Source: Branchiostoma floridae (taxonomy: Eukaryota; Chordata; Leptocardii; Amphioxiformes; Branchiostomatidae). From it: a DNA stretch of 37,981 bases. Location of the stretch: contig NW_023365710.1 of the NCBI RefSeq assembly GCF_000003815.2, positions 64,001 through 101,981 of the forward strand. Direction: 5' to 3'. Below the pieces are notes generated by a model that was not told the origin of the DNA, ran no database searches, and saw nothing but the letters and a program-made list of their open reading frames with translations. Shown one piece after another: positions 14,501-26,500 of this stretch (its first letter is position 1; every line of letters starts with the position of its first letter). Made by a program: the position numbers and the translations under genes.

Positions 14501-17500
14501 AGTGATGCAGATGCAGGTCTTCATTAATCATCGCCTCAAGAAGTTCATCGTTGTACAATTCTGTGCATGCTTATTGGGCATCAAAATGGTCATTGCCACA
14601 AAACGGATAAACACGACACATGGACAATGTACTTTATTATAAACATAAGTTCATTCTGCCCGTTTGTTTCCAGGGTTACAATGGACCTGGCCTGTCGTCC
14701 TCTGCCACCTCCTGGGCAACGGTGGTGGAGACGTCTCCTCCCGCGGCAGGGTTTGTGTACGACGGTGGGTCTGGTGGGGACAGGCATGATGAGGACTTCC
14801 AGGTAATATTACTTGTTGGTACATGTAGTTCAAAGGTATATCTTCTTCGTTTGGCCTTGAACCTGCAAACAAGTGATAAATTCACGCACGCACAATCTGT
14901 GGTCCGGAGGGCCTGACATGCTACAACACCTATACCATAATTTGTGACGGGTAGTGAGAGACGGTATCTGATGAATGGACAGATATCGATCATACACGTC
15001 TCCTGCTCTTTGATGTGCTATCCACCGATTTAAACAATGTTTTCAGTTTAGTTCTGTTGCTTCAAGAGAACATAATCGAACGCCCGTTCAGTAAACGGGG
15101 TTTTGATTGCACTAGATACATGGTAACTACCACATTAGCAGCAGATAAAGACCAACGATCAACTAATGATTACACCACAGACGGACATAGAAACCCTATA
15201 TGCCTGGTGGGAAGGTTTCCACGACCCCCACACGGCTCTAATTGGTTTCACTTGGAGCATCGGCACATGTCCCGGATGTGATGACGTCATGGAGACTGAA
15301 GATATCGGTTTACTTCAAGGTTGGTCACAACTATACTGCGTTTTTTCTCTTTAATTCTGCAACAGGTGTGCAAATCATAACTTTTACGGTAGTAGTAAGT
15401 TACGGCTCTTGTGTTACGGAAATGTGCAGTTCTTGGCACATTCGCGAACCAAATTCATGTGCGCTTGACAAATTAGCCGATCACCGTCAAACAAAGAAAT
15501 GTGGATTTAAGTGTCTCTCCTAAGGCCACAACATCAGGGTATGTCAGAGTATCATGCCTGGAATCTTTTCGTTTTTCGCTACATTAAAGTAGACACATGG
15601 TTCTTTTGCTACTTGGTTAATGCATGGATCTTATTACGATATGCTCTCTACAGAAGCATCTGCGGATCACTTGAGTCTTGTTCCTGGAAAAAGATACTAC
15701 GTCACAGTGGTGGCCTGTAACGCAGCCGACCTGTGCTCTTCTGCAACATCCGATGGTGTCATCATCGACAACTCACCTCCAGTGGTGGGGACGGTGTCTG
15801 ATGGAGTGGACGACATGGACTTGTCTTTCCAAGCATCGAGGTTAGTTATCATGCAGGATTCCATCCTTGTGGGGGGACCAAATCAGAATTTAGAGATTGC
15901 GTGATCATGCGTCATCATTACACATTGAGACGAAAGACATTGATTATACAAGCATGTATGATAAAGATTTACTCTGTCCACAGGACATTCCTGGGAGCTC
16001 ATTGGTTCGGTTTCCACGATCCTCACTCTGGTTTGTCTCACTACGAGTGGCGTGCAGGCACGACTCCTGGCGGAGATGACGTGCACTCCACCTCAAGACT
16101 ACATCTCACGGAGATGGCGTATATCTCCAGTGTTGACCCACCGCTGCCAATTGGTCAGGCAGTCTACGTCACGGTTAGGGCTTACAACAAAGTAGGTACG
16201 TCACGAACGGTACGAGAATAGCTGTGTACGCATTAGATCTTATTAGCTATGAGTCATACTAATGCGTCATTGGTGTCTACTTTCTGTCTATAGGGCTGTT
16301 CGTGGAAAGATCGTCCAATGGAGTCACAGTTGACGACACACCTCCTGTTTTTGTCGGCAGACCTTCGTTTGACTTACAGCACGGGTCAATCATAGCAGAA
16401 AGCCAGGTAAACTAAAGCACATTTCAATTACGTTAAAAATGTAACACGTGATGTAGCAGAAACAGATGGAACTTCTGAAGAGTTGATAACAAAGTAAACG
16501 TTTCTCTAGGTGTGGAGAACAACTCTGTCCGTTACCTGGGAGGTCAGTGACCCCGACAGTCCCCTGGAGCGGCAGCACCTGTCAGTCTTCACTCATCACC
16601 AGACAGACGTGGACATCGAGCCGGTACAGGTCAGGTTTACAACATGTATTTCACAGTCAACAAAACTTTCAGGTTTCTTCACTTACTTGTAATCTTAATT
16701 ACATGGTTTTATTGTGTCCATTTCGACGTAACAGAACGTCTGGTACCACCAATGACAGTGCCTATGTTCTATGACGAGACAGATTGTCGGCTCGATGCGG
16801 GACTACAAGTTCACCATCCTGACCCTGCATGACGGGAACACGTACTCTGTACGGGTGGTCACGTGTAACATGGCGCGGCTGTGCACGTCTGCGGAGACGG
16901 AGGGACTTCTGGTGAGTCGGTACTTCATTGGAAGTAGTACGTTTCATAATATTTAAGTTGAAATTTGTAGTATAACGTCTTTATCTAATAATGAAGAAAC
17001 TTATGTTCTAGGATTTGTTCATTGACATCAGAAGGGTATATGTCTGTGTACATTTCGAAAATAATTTCCTCAGGTTGGTTAATTATAGGATATTATGGAA
17101 GAATTCTTTTACACAATCAGTACTCACTTTGCATTCGTTTCGATGTCTCTCACTGGAGTGCTGCTTCTCGCCCCTATATGTAGCCGATGTAGGTGGCGCT
17201 TTTGTGGCGAGAACACAATCCAAAACGTGGATAACGGGACGGATACAACTACTACTGTCAGTCTATAACGGGACGAGAGGTATATAATCTTAGCTACGTT
17301 TAGGATTGTGTTGACTCGTCGCAAAAGCGCCACCTACAAAAGAATTGTCCTATGTCTATGTACATTGGATAGGGAATGACGAACTCTAAATGTAATTAAG
17401 TGTCATTGGTGGCAGGAGAATTCTAACAGTTCTTAAACCAATACTTTTGTGCCAGATCGACTCGACTCCCCCGACCGTGGGCACGTTTGCTGTCCACACG

Positions 17501-20500
17501 GAGCACGCGGCGCAGCTGTCCCGTCACCAGGACAGCTGGATGGGGTACCAGCAGCAGAACGGAACAGCCCCTCCTCACGTCAGGCTGGCCTGGCTCGGCT
17601 TCTCCGACATCCACACCGGCATCCAGACTTATCACGTCACCGTCGGGTCAGAGTTCAGCGGCAGGGACCTATCGGTATACACACTTTGCATTGATGATGA
17701 CTGCGACTTGAATAGTTCGTCCCAACATGTCATCCATGCGTTTCTCTACCACTGTGAAATATCATTCGCCTGTAACAACGTTAAGTGTAACTTGCTGCCA
17801 TTACAAACGAAGAAATCTAGAAGAGTAAGGTGCAACATCAATAGCTGATTGCTGTCCGTCCACCAAGTCTGTAGTAGAACTACATGAATAACGCTCAAAG
17901 ATTCTCACTCATCTTAGAACTAGTGATCTTTTCATTGAAATATCTAACGAAAAAGTGTTGTCGGGAACATTGAGAGCTAACTTTTGCCGTCAACAGACAA
18001 ATGTCGTATTCTGGGTATTTTGGGTATGAGCGTTGCTCAAGTTACTATCTATGTTTCACCTGGTTTATTGTTTTTTTTTTCAGAATGGCGAGGTGGTTAT
18101 TTCCCATCAGAACGGTACAGCTCACGAGGACGAAGGTATCATACAGACAGCTCCTGTCAACATCAGCAGGGACCTGACTCCGGGGGAACATGTCTACATC
18201 TCACTGTGGGCTGTCAACAAGGTAACGGTGGCTTTATTTCACAATCACGATGGCTCTTGACGCAATTCGATTGTCAATGGTTTTCTTAGAAGCACATATG
18301 GATGTCGCAGTATGAGATAACAGGAAGACAGGAAGATAACAGGAAGATCTATAATATTGGCCATAGGTGGTCCTAGCTAGGACAGGGCTAGCTTGGTTAA
18401 ATCTCGCTTATAGCAGCCCGCCCAACATCCGCCGGCCCCCCGCGGGGAGGGGCCAGTTACAGCCCTGGACAGCAGAGTTTGTGTTACACAGACTAGGACA
18501 GGGCCACCCCACATATGGTTCTGATAAGAGTTCAATAAAGGGACAGACCACATCAGTTCTGACCAGGCAACCAAAGAGTGCACGTCTCATCTTATTCTTC
18601 CCTACAGTTATTGAAAAACAACCGGTTTCTTGCATAGAAACCGTAATAAGAGTGCGGCGCGGAGCAATATTGAACACTGAGAAACCAAGAATCTCATACA
18701 CGACGTGAAATATGAATAGTTTTATGGTCTTGGCAAAATGTAACACAACTATCATAATGTCTATTTCACACATTACATACACTACTCTCGTAAACATGCC
18801 ATCCTCGTGTTTATGAATAGTTTGAAACAGTTTACTTTAATACCGGTCCCAGCAAAGTTGAAGATAAAAACTTTATGACTCAAGGACGGGCTCTTATTTC
18901 TCAGGTTGGACTGGAAAGTCTTGAAGCACACGATGCATTTGAAGTGGTACCGTCCAGCCCTCACAGCGGCGTCCTGTCATTGGTCAGGAGATGTGACGCG
19001 GAGTCGTGTGAAGGAGACTGCACATGCGCACCACAGAATCAAAAGTGTGCAGCACCAGAAACTGGATGCAATACTGTTACAGGTAAACTATATTGCGTTA
19101 AACTGAGAGTCATAAACGTGCACTGCTGCTGCATTGCTCTATCATTCACGTTACTTGGAAACAGACAAGTAAATATGCATGATTTACTATCGAAAGGCAG
19201 TGGAGACTTAGCAAATAAATACAAAGGCATCACAACTATACGTTTTTTTATTTGACGCCATAAGCGCAATGTTGGATTACAGCGTACATTTGTAAAAGTA
19301 ATTAACACACAAAGATGCTTGTATAATCTAATTAACTACCAATTTGGTCACCAAGGGATTTAAATTATAATCATTATGACGTCAATGTAGAGTCTATGTT
19401 GTAATCCTTTCCAACGTCTTAACGCGTACCATCGATATTCAATAAAGACTAGCTGATAATACAAAATCTGACCCGCCACAGACCCCACCACGTACCAGCA
19501 GGTCCTTGTGTATGACGTAACAGACCTGCGCAGTCAGGAGCCTGCAGATGCTGACGTCACGCCTTCCCAGTGTGCACTAGCGGCTCGCTGGGAAATCCTT
19601 CCCGGAGGAAAACAGATAAAAAGGTAATGTTAAGATACAGCCTTCACCTGAAGACTTATAAGTTGGTACATTCACTACAGTCGTGGCGCTTTCAAGAGCA
19701 CATGGTTTAATACGTTGTATTGATGTTTGTTAATATGTTATTTTGTATATTTAGATTAATTCATATTATGTATATTCAAAGCAAAATTGCCATAACCAAA
19801 TGATATTTTATCCGTATGAAATATGTTGCAGCTGCATGATGAGTGTCGTTTTATGTTATCTGTACAGGTTTGAGTGGAGCGCCGGTCAGTCCGGTGAAGA
19901 CCCCGGAAGTCTGCTGTTCGACACTGTGAATGACAGGATCTGGTTTGATGTGGGACTCAGGAACAGAGCTGTGCTGAGTATGCCTCGGGATGGACGTGAG
20001 TACATCTATCTGTCTCTTACAGGTTATCCGTCTAAGAAGTATTAAACTTTCTAATCAATCAATAAATCAAGCAAGCAAGCAATTCATTTAACATGGTAAT
20101 ATATAGTAGTTTAACTACTGGCTCGGCAGCCGGAAAATCAAATGAACAGGAAATCCCTATTGCTAGGCAAAATCATTATCCCACTCTTCTTCTTCGTCAA
20201 TCGAACTCAAAGGAGAACGTTTTTCTGTACAACTAGGACTAGAACTAGGCCGCGCCGTAACTGGTCCATGTGTTTGAAATTAATTTTCAGAATTCAGAAA
20301 TGACATCATGATTTGAAATGTATGGTGACGTAAAAAAATTGCATTTTATTCAGTTCTTCTCAGGCCGGAAGTTAAGTACGTGTTTCACGTGCGGGCCTGG
20401 TACGGCAGCCACGAGTACCTGGACTTTCAGTCGGACGGGATCCTAACAGACTTCACTCCACCCGCTGTGTCAAAGTCAAGAAAGGTGACGTACCTTACAA

Positions 20501-23500
20501 ACCTATCATAATGATTGTTGATACACTACAAAAGCACTACGTTAATCGTGATGCTACGCCGATGTACGATTATTCAAAACATACCACATTTTCCAAGTTT
20601 TCTGTACAACTAATGGTTATGACATTACGCTATACCAAGTACCACAAGAAAGAATGATAGTTCACATTTTATATTCCTGCATAACTTTTTGACAAAGATG
20701 AAATAGCAAGTAGCAACCATAACATAACAACGAATCGTCTCGCCGTAGGTGAATGACCTTGCGGACGTTGACCAGGTAGTTGACGTTGACTTCAGTAACA
20801 GCACCTCCCAGCTGGGTGTGGGGTGGAGGAACGTCTTTATGGACCAGGAAGTGGGCGTGGCGTATTTCCTGGTGTCCCTCAGCACGTTTCCCGGAGGTAA
20901 ATGTACAATAGAACTTTTTCCTTCTCATGTTTGTTGTTTTGGATGCAAAACGCGATGTCCAGATTTCTATTATTTGTCCTTCCGATCACACAGTTCTGTA
21001 GACTGTTTTAATTACCGATTAATCTGAGCACTATGTTTAAATGGAGCGTTTTCTTAATGCAAATACTCAGGAGAAGACATCGTTCCGTTCAGCCGCTTTA
21101 ATCTATCTTCTACCACGAATGAAGTCCTTCTAGACGGCCTCACACTTGAACCCAATGTGAAGTACTACAGTAACGTCAAGGCCTTCAACCGTGCAGGGAT
21201 GCACACAACTGTCAGCTCCGATGGCTTCTTAGTAAGTATATTTGTATCAATCAATTTTATTAGATATTTGTATGGCATAAAATGCATTCATACATGTACC
21301 AAACTTTCATGGAAGCTTCATTGTAGTGGTCTTGAGTTTAGTTGTAGAAGGTAACTATTAGTGTAGTTTTAGTGATTCTGGATAGACAACAATACTGATA
21401 CTATACAGAAATACTGTGCAGTGTACGATGTAGCAACACCCACAGCAGGGTTGTTAAGATGTTCACTACTTCTCCTAGGTTGATATAGATAGCCCCACAG
21501 CAGGAGTTGTTCAGGACGGATTGGGTGTCCATGACGCGGACTACCAGAATAGCAGCTGCCGTGTAGCGGCCACCTGGCGAGGCTTCTCTGACCTGCAGTC
21601 CTTCATACATCATTACACCTGCTGCTTCGGCACCGCACCTGGACGTGATGACGTCTCTACCTGTGCAGACGTTGGGCTGAGATTGTCTGAAGCCAGAGAT
21701 ATTTCATGTACTCTTCACAATGGTAAGATAATGCAAACTAAGGCACAATTACACGAGTTGACACAATTATCAACTGGAGACCTGACGTAACTGTGTTGGT
21801 GGAGCCATGACGTATCACATGTAAACACATGATATTAAACCAAGAGCACAACCTGGCACCCAAGGAAATGCGAGTACACACCAAACAAACAGATAAAACC
21901 GAAATCTGCATTTTCATGGAAATAATGAAAATTAATTGTCCAAATAGTTGTCTTTCTCATGTCACGCATTTTTTAATTCTTGGCATTCTAGATTTATGTA
22001 GATTTTGAAGATCACTTTAGAACAATGTCTATTGACCCCAGGTACCAGGTACTACGCGACCGTGTACGCTGTGGATGCGTCTGGTCTGTGGTCTGCTCCA
22101 GCCTTCTCTGATGGAGTCACTGTGGACACCACAGCCCCGGTACCTATGGAGAAATACAGCTTCGGACAGAACCTGCTGTCTAACCCTTCGTTTGAAGATG
22201 TACAGGTTAGCACATAATGTTATAACGATGTGCATAGGAAAGGAAAATGAATCTACATCAAATACAAAAGAAAACCCAAACGGAAATACTACCCAAATCT
22301 ATTTCCACAGGATAGATTTTTTTACAGAGAGGAATGATGATGATGCACCATGAAACTCTATCGCTACGTTTGTTAAACTTGTTTTTTGACGATGTAGCCG
22401 TACATTTATGCCTCTCTTTTCTTTTTTTCCCTTGAACATAGACTACCGGAAACATTGAACTCCCGGCATCATGGTTTACATCAGGAATCGCCAACGTCTC
22501 TTCCCCGAGTCAAGCCATCAGCCAAGATGGCCGCAGTTACCTCCTTCTCCTGGGGTCCGTCTCCCAGGCTGTCAGCACGACTCCAGGAGACAAATATCGT
22601 CTCACCTTCCACGCCTCACCCGTCTTCCCTTCTCACACTCCGGTCCTTTCTCAAGAGGGGTATGTGCAAGGTCCCGGCATGCACCGCGTCTTCAAACTGT
22701 ACCAGCGCCCGTCTCACCTGGAGGGCACACAGCTGCAGCTGGACACGAACATCACCTGGCACCGCCACGTGTTCTACTTCACAGCTGTGCACACTGTGTC
22801 AAACGTCACTATCGGTTCGGCAGGTGTCTGGAACGGTATTGCACTGGACAACGTCAATGTGAGTTGCGATTTCTTGTGGTAACTTTATATCTTCAGTGAT
22901 AAAAGGTGAAGATCTTTAAACGATGTTTGTTGGAAGTGACAGATAATACTGATCCACAGAGAGACTCCCTACAATTTAAGACGAAGCAAACGTTCCCTGA
23001 ATCTACATGTAAATCAAGCACTTGCACAAGTGTCCTGATTTATTTACATCAATATGTATAGCGATTGGTGCCTAGGTCTAGGATACATGTATATCCATTT
23101 TTGCAAGAGGTATTGTCGTCGGGATGTCCATCGCACAAGGAGGTAATATACTAAGACATATGTAACCTTCTTGATTTTTACAACCTCTCTGACTGTTTTC
23201 TAGGTGTACCTACACGTAGACCAGTAAGGTACAACTTTTACTATCCACTTACAGGTTGAGAGATTGCAGCTCGGTTCTGCTGATCCCAACGCCACCGCCA
23301 CCCAGCCCAGTCCTGTCCGCCTGCACACCAGGTTCGTACACAGCTGGGCATCCGTGCACGCCGCCTGGGACTTTGTGGACCCTGAAAGTCTCATCATAGA
23401 CTACAGCTGGGCTATCGGCACTGCAAGAGGTGGGCGACTTTTTACTTTATACGCCCAATGACGCCAGCCATGCCAATCTGTTAAGCTTTACTTGATAGAC

Positions 23501-26500
23501 GCAATGGCGAAGACTAAAGATATCCCCGATAAATTCCTCCACTTGCAGGTACTCAAAAGCAATGAGTAGATCGTATATAGGTGACGCAAAAAAACAACAC
23601 CTGTTTAGAAATAGAAGCATAGAACATATCAACCATCCAGTACTCCCTTGACAAAATATGAGTTCAAATTTGAGAAAGTAGCATTCTGAACAATTTGAAA
23701 TCTTTTAACAAACTCTGACTTTTGCTATTTACAGGAGGAACACAGCTACAGGCGTACAGATCCGTCGGTAGAAACACGCATGCCCAGAACAGTGACATCC
23801 GCCTGGACCATGGAGCCTTTCTCCACGTGACCGTGGTGGCAGAGAACGCGGCAGAGCTGCGGTCAGTCGTGTACTCGGACCCGGTCCTGGTGGACCTCAC
23901 ACCGCCAGTTATCACTGATGTTAAGGTACTTTTTCCAGACCTCTTTCTTCCCTTAATAAAGTATTGACCTTGAGTTTATTGCGTATTTATATCAAAATGC
24001 TGACCTATCAAAATGTGTCTGATAAGATAAGCTGACGAAGACCGCCCTTATTCTTTCTAGGACGGAAGTCATTTGGAGGACTTGGACTACCAGAACACGT
24101 CCGTTATTTCCCTGTACTGGGATGTGCGGGATGACGAGAGCGGGTTGGACTTTTGTGACTGGACAATCGGTAAGTCTTTCTGTATTTCACCTCAAATGGA
24201 TCCAAACGCGGTAGACTGTACATGTATCCACATGGTGTTTTATAAATTCACTCAATATATCGTTACGCCTTGGAAGATGTGTTGAGAAGATGTGTGTATG
24301 CTACGACATAATATTTGAACAGTGACAAGAACGTCGATGAATGTTATACATACATATACTAAGATACACCAAATAATAGTTAACTCAAGCAAAAGGATAA
24401 CTGCCAAATCATATCCAGTTGCTTGAGTAACTATCATTTAGAATATGACAAGAAGTTGGCTAAGTATCCATCCGAGTAATGTGCTTTTCTGTTGTGTGAC
24501 GTTGCAGGCCTCTCCCCTGGCTCCGGAGAACTCCAGCCTTTTGTCCGCCTGCCGTCTGCCCAGCCCGCCGTTTGTGACCTGAGTGGTAACCTGACCCACG
24601 GACAGACGGTCTACCCAACGGTCCGCTGTACCAACCATGCCGGGGTGTCTTCTCACGTCACGTCAGACGGCGTCACTGTTGCACTACAGCCACCAGAAAG
24701 GTGTAGCATCGTCACTGAACTATCGTTTTTGTGTAGTGATCAACTATACTAAATGCTGTTCTTTTTTTGGCAGCATCAACGCATGTGAGAACTTTTAGAG
24801 CATTCATCTTTGTAGTCAAGTGTTTTAGAATATGATATTTCTTAAATGACTTGATCGATAATATACTAAGGCAGGGGCCGGCGTCTTTTGCTTGAGTCAG
24901 ATTACCAAACCGGTGCCCAGTCGGGCAGCTTGCGGGGAAAGAAAGACATGATGATGATGATATGAAATACAATGATATTCAACAAAAGTACAAAGCTTAC
25001 AAAGATAGCCCTAAGAATGATTTGTGTTATAAGTTCTTTATACACTTAATATTCGTTCCTGCAAAAAGCACGACCGGGCCCCGGTTTGGAATGTAACTGG
25101 CCCTATGTATAACAATAGCGTTACTACACTGCGATTTCTTCTTGTTTTTACATTGTATACCGATGTTCTTTTCAAGCGAACACGCTATAGTTCAAACGGT
25201 GGTGAGTTCTTCATCTTACTACCCGATCCGGGGTCAACACCAGGCCGCTACTGATGCCGTCCACGTGACCTGGTCTGGGTTCTTCGATGAGTCTGGTATT
25301 CACCACTATCAGGTAAGGGGTTGATCCTTGGGTTGACGTAACGTTAACGTTTTGTCACAGAGGTTTGTTTGAGATTAAGAAATATCTATTATAATGACTG
25401 CCACGCACACTGTGCTCAATTGTAGTTTTTGGTTCTTAAGAGTCGTAAGTCGTTTTGACGAAAGGTCGCCCTTATGACTTCCTGTACGTCAGAGCGACGG
25501 CTTGCTAAAATAAAGGCGTGTGTCACATGATTAGGTAACCTCGTCATTGGTTAAGGGGCAAAGTGAAGTACAACGAACTTTGATACGCATCGACTCCATG
25601 GCGCGAAATACGAAGAGAAAGACGCGGTCAATTTGCAAGGAAAGAAAACCGCGGCTCTGATTACTATGACAACTGTTATGTCATAACAGACGAATTTATA
25701 TGTACTAGTATTTTCCAAAACATATTATACATTTTTCTACTTAGAGAATAAGTGTAATTCAAAAATCAACGACACAGACTTTACTTATAGTCATTATTCT
25801 TTATTTTGTATAATTTATTAGTCAGTAATAGTGAAAACATTTGTCAGCATTCCATCATAAAGAATATCATCGTATTTAGGTCAATGCCATTACTAAATTC
25901 CTTACCTTCACTGTACGTCGTTTGACATCTCAGAGATTATATTTTTTGGATATAACTATCAGTAGAGTTTAATGAGAACTGTGACGTGTTGTATATGGGG
26001 CTTCGTATTACCAACATCTGGTAATTTGTAGCAAGAGTGGTGTTATAATTACATGAAGGATTTTAGATGAAAAGGAACGTGCTACGTTGTAGCCGTGTTT
26101 GCGGCAATTGATTTGATTTTTTTAGTCAGCCATGAACATTGGGAACAATTTGCAGCCAGAAAGAGGTTATAATCATATGTAAGATAAGTAGGTGGAAACC
26201 GTGTTTGGGACAACTGATTTGATAGATGAACATTAGAAACAGCTCAAACACGGGTCTACCGTGTAACCGTTGTATTGTTCAACAACTTGTTTTTGCGTGG
26301 TGGGTGAGTCCAGACAACTTACAGGAGGTTCCAGAGGACCGCCAGGATTACCACCAACACCACGAGGACTTTGAGAATCCTGGTGATTCCTGCATCATCA
26401 TCTTCAGGCGTGGCGCGCGTTTTGGTCGGGTACATGACGCGGTTCATCTGCGTCTGGATCGCCTTCTTGGCGCCCTTCCACGCCCCAGGTCCCATCAGGC

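Noticed and set aside
16734-16782. earlier start for exon 31
   Set aside because: Joined in phase 0 it meets TGA after six codons; the acceptor before 16783 keeps the frame and the module pattern.
18367-18797. 113- and 129-codon frames in intron 33
   Set aside because: No motif, opposite-strand overlap and repeat-like composition; treated as non-coding.
22455-22899. 135- and 142-codon frames overlapping exon 42
   Set aside because: They are alternative frames of the DUF642-type exon; only the frame joining exons 41 and 43 carries domain motifs.
23205-23224. possible mini-exon (VYLHVD) between exons 42 and 43
   Set aside because: A donor after it would leave phase 2 and break the frame; direct joining of exon 42 to 43 gives LDNVNVERL, the expected domain end.
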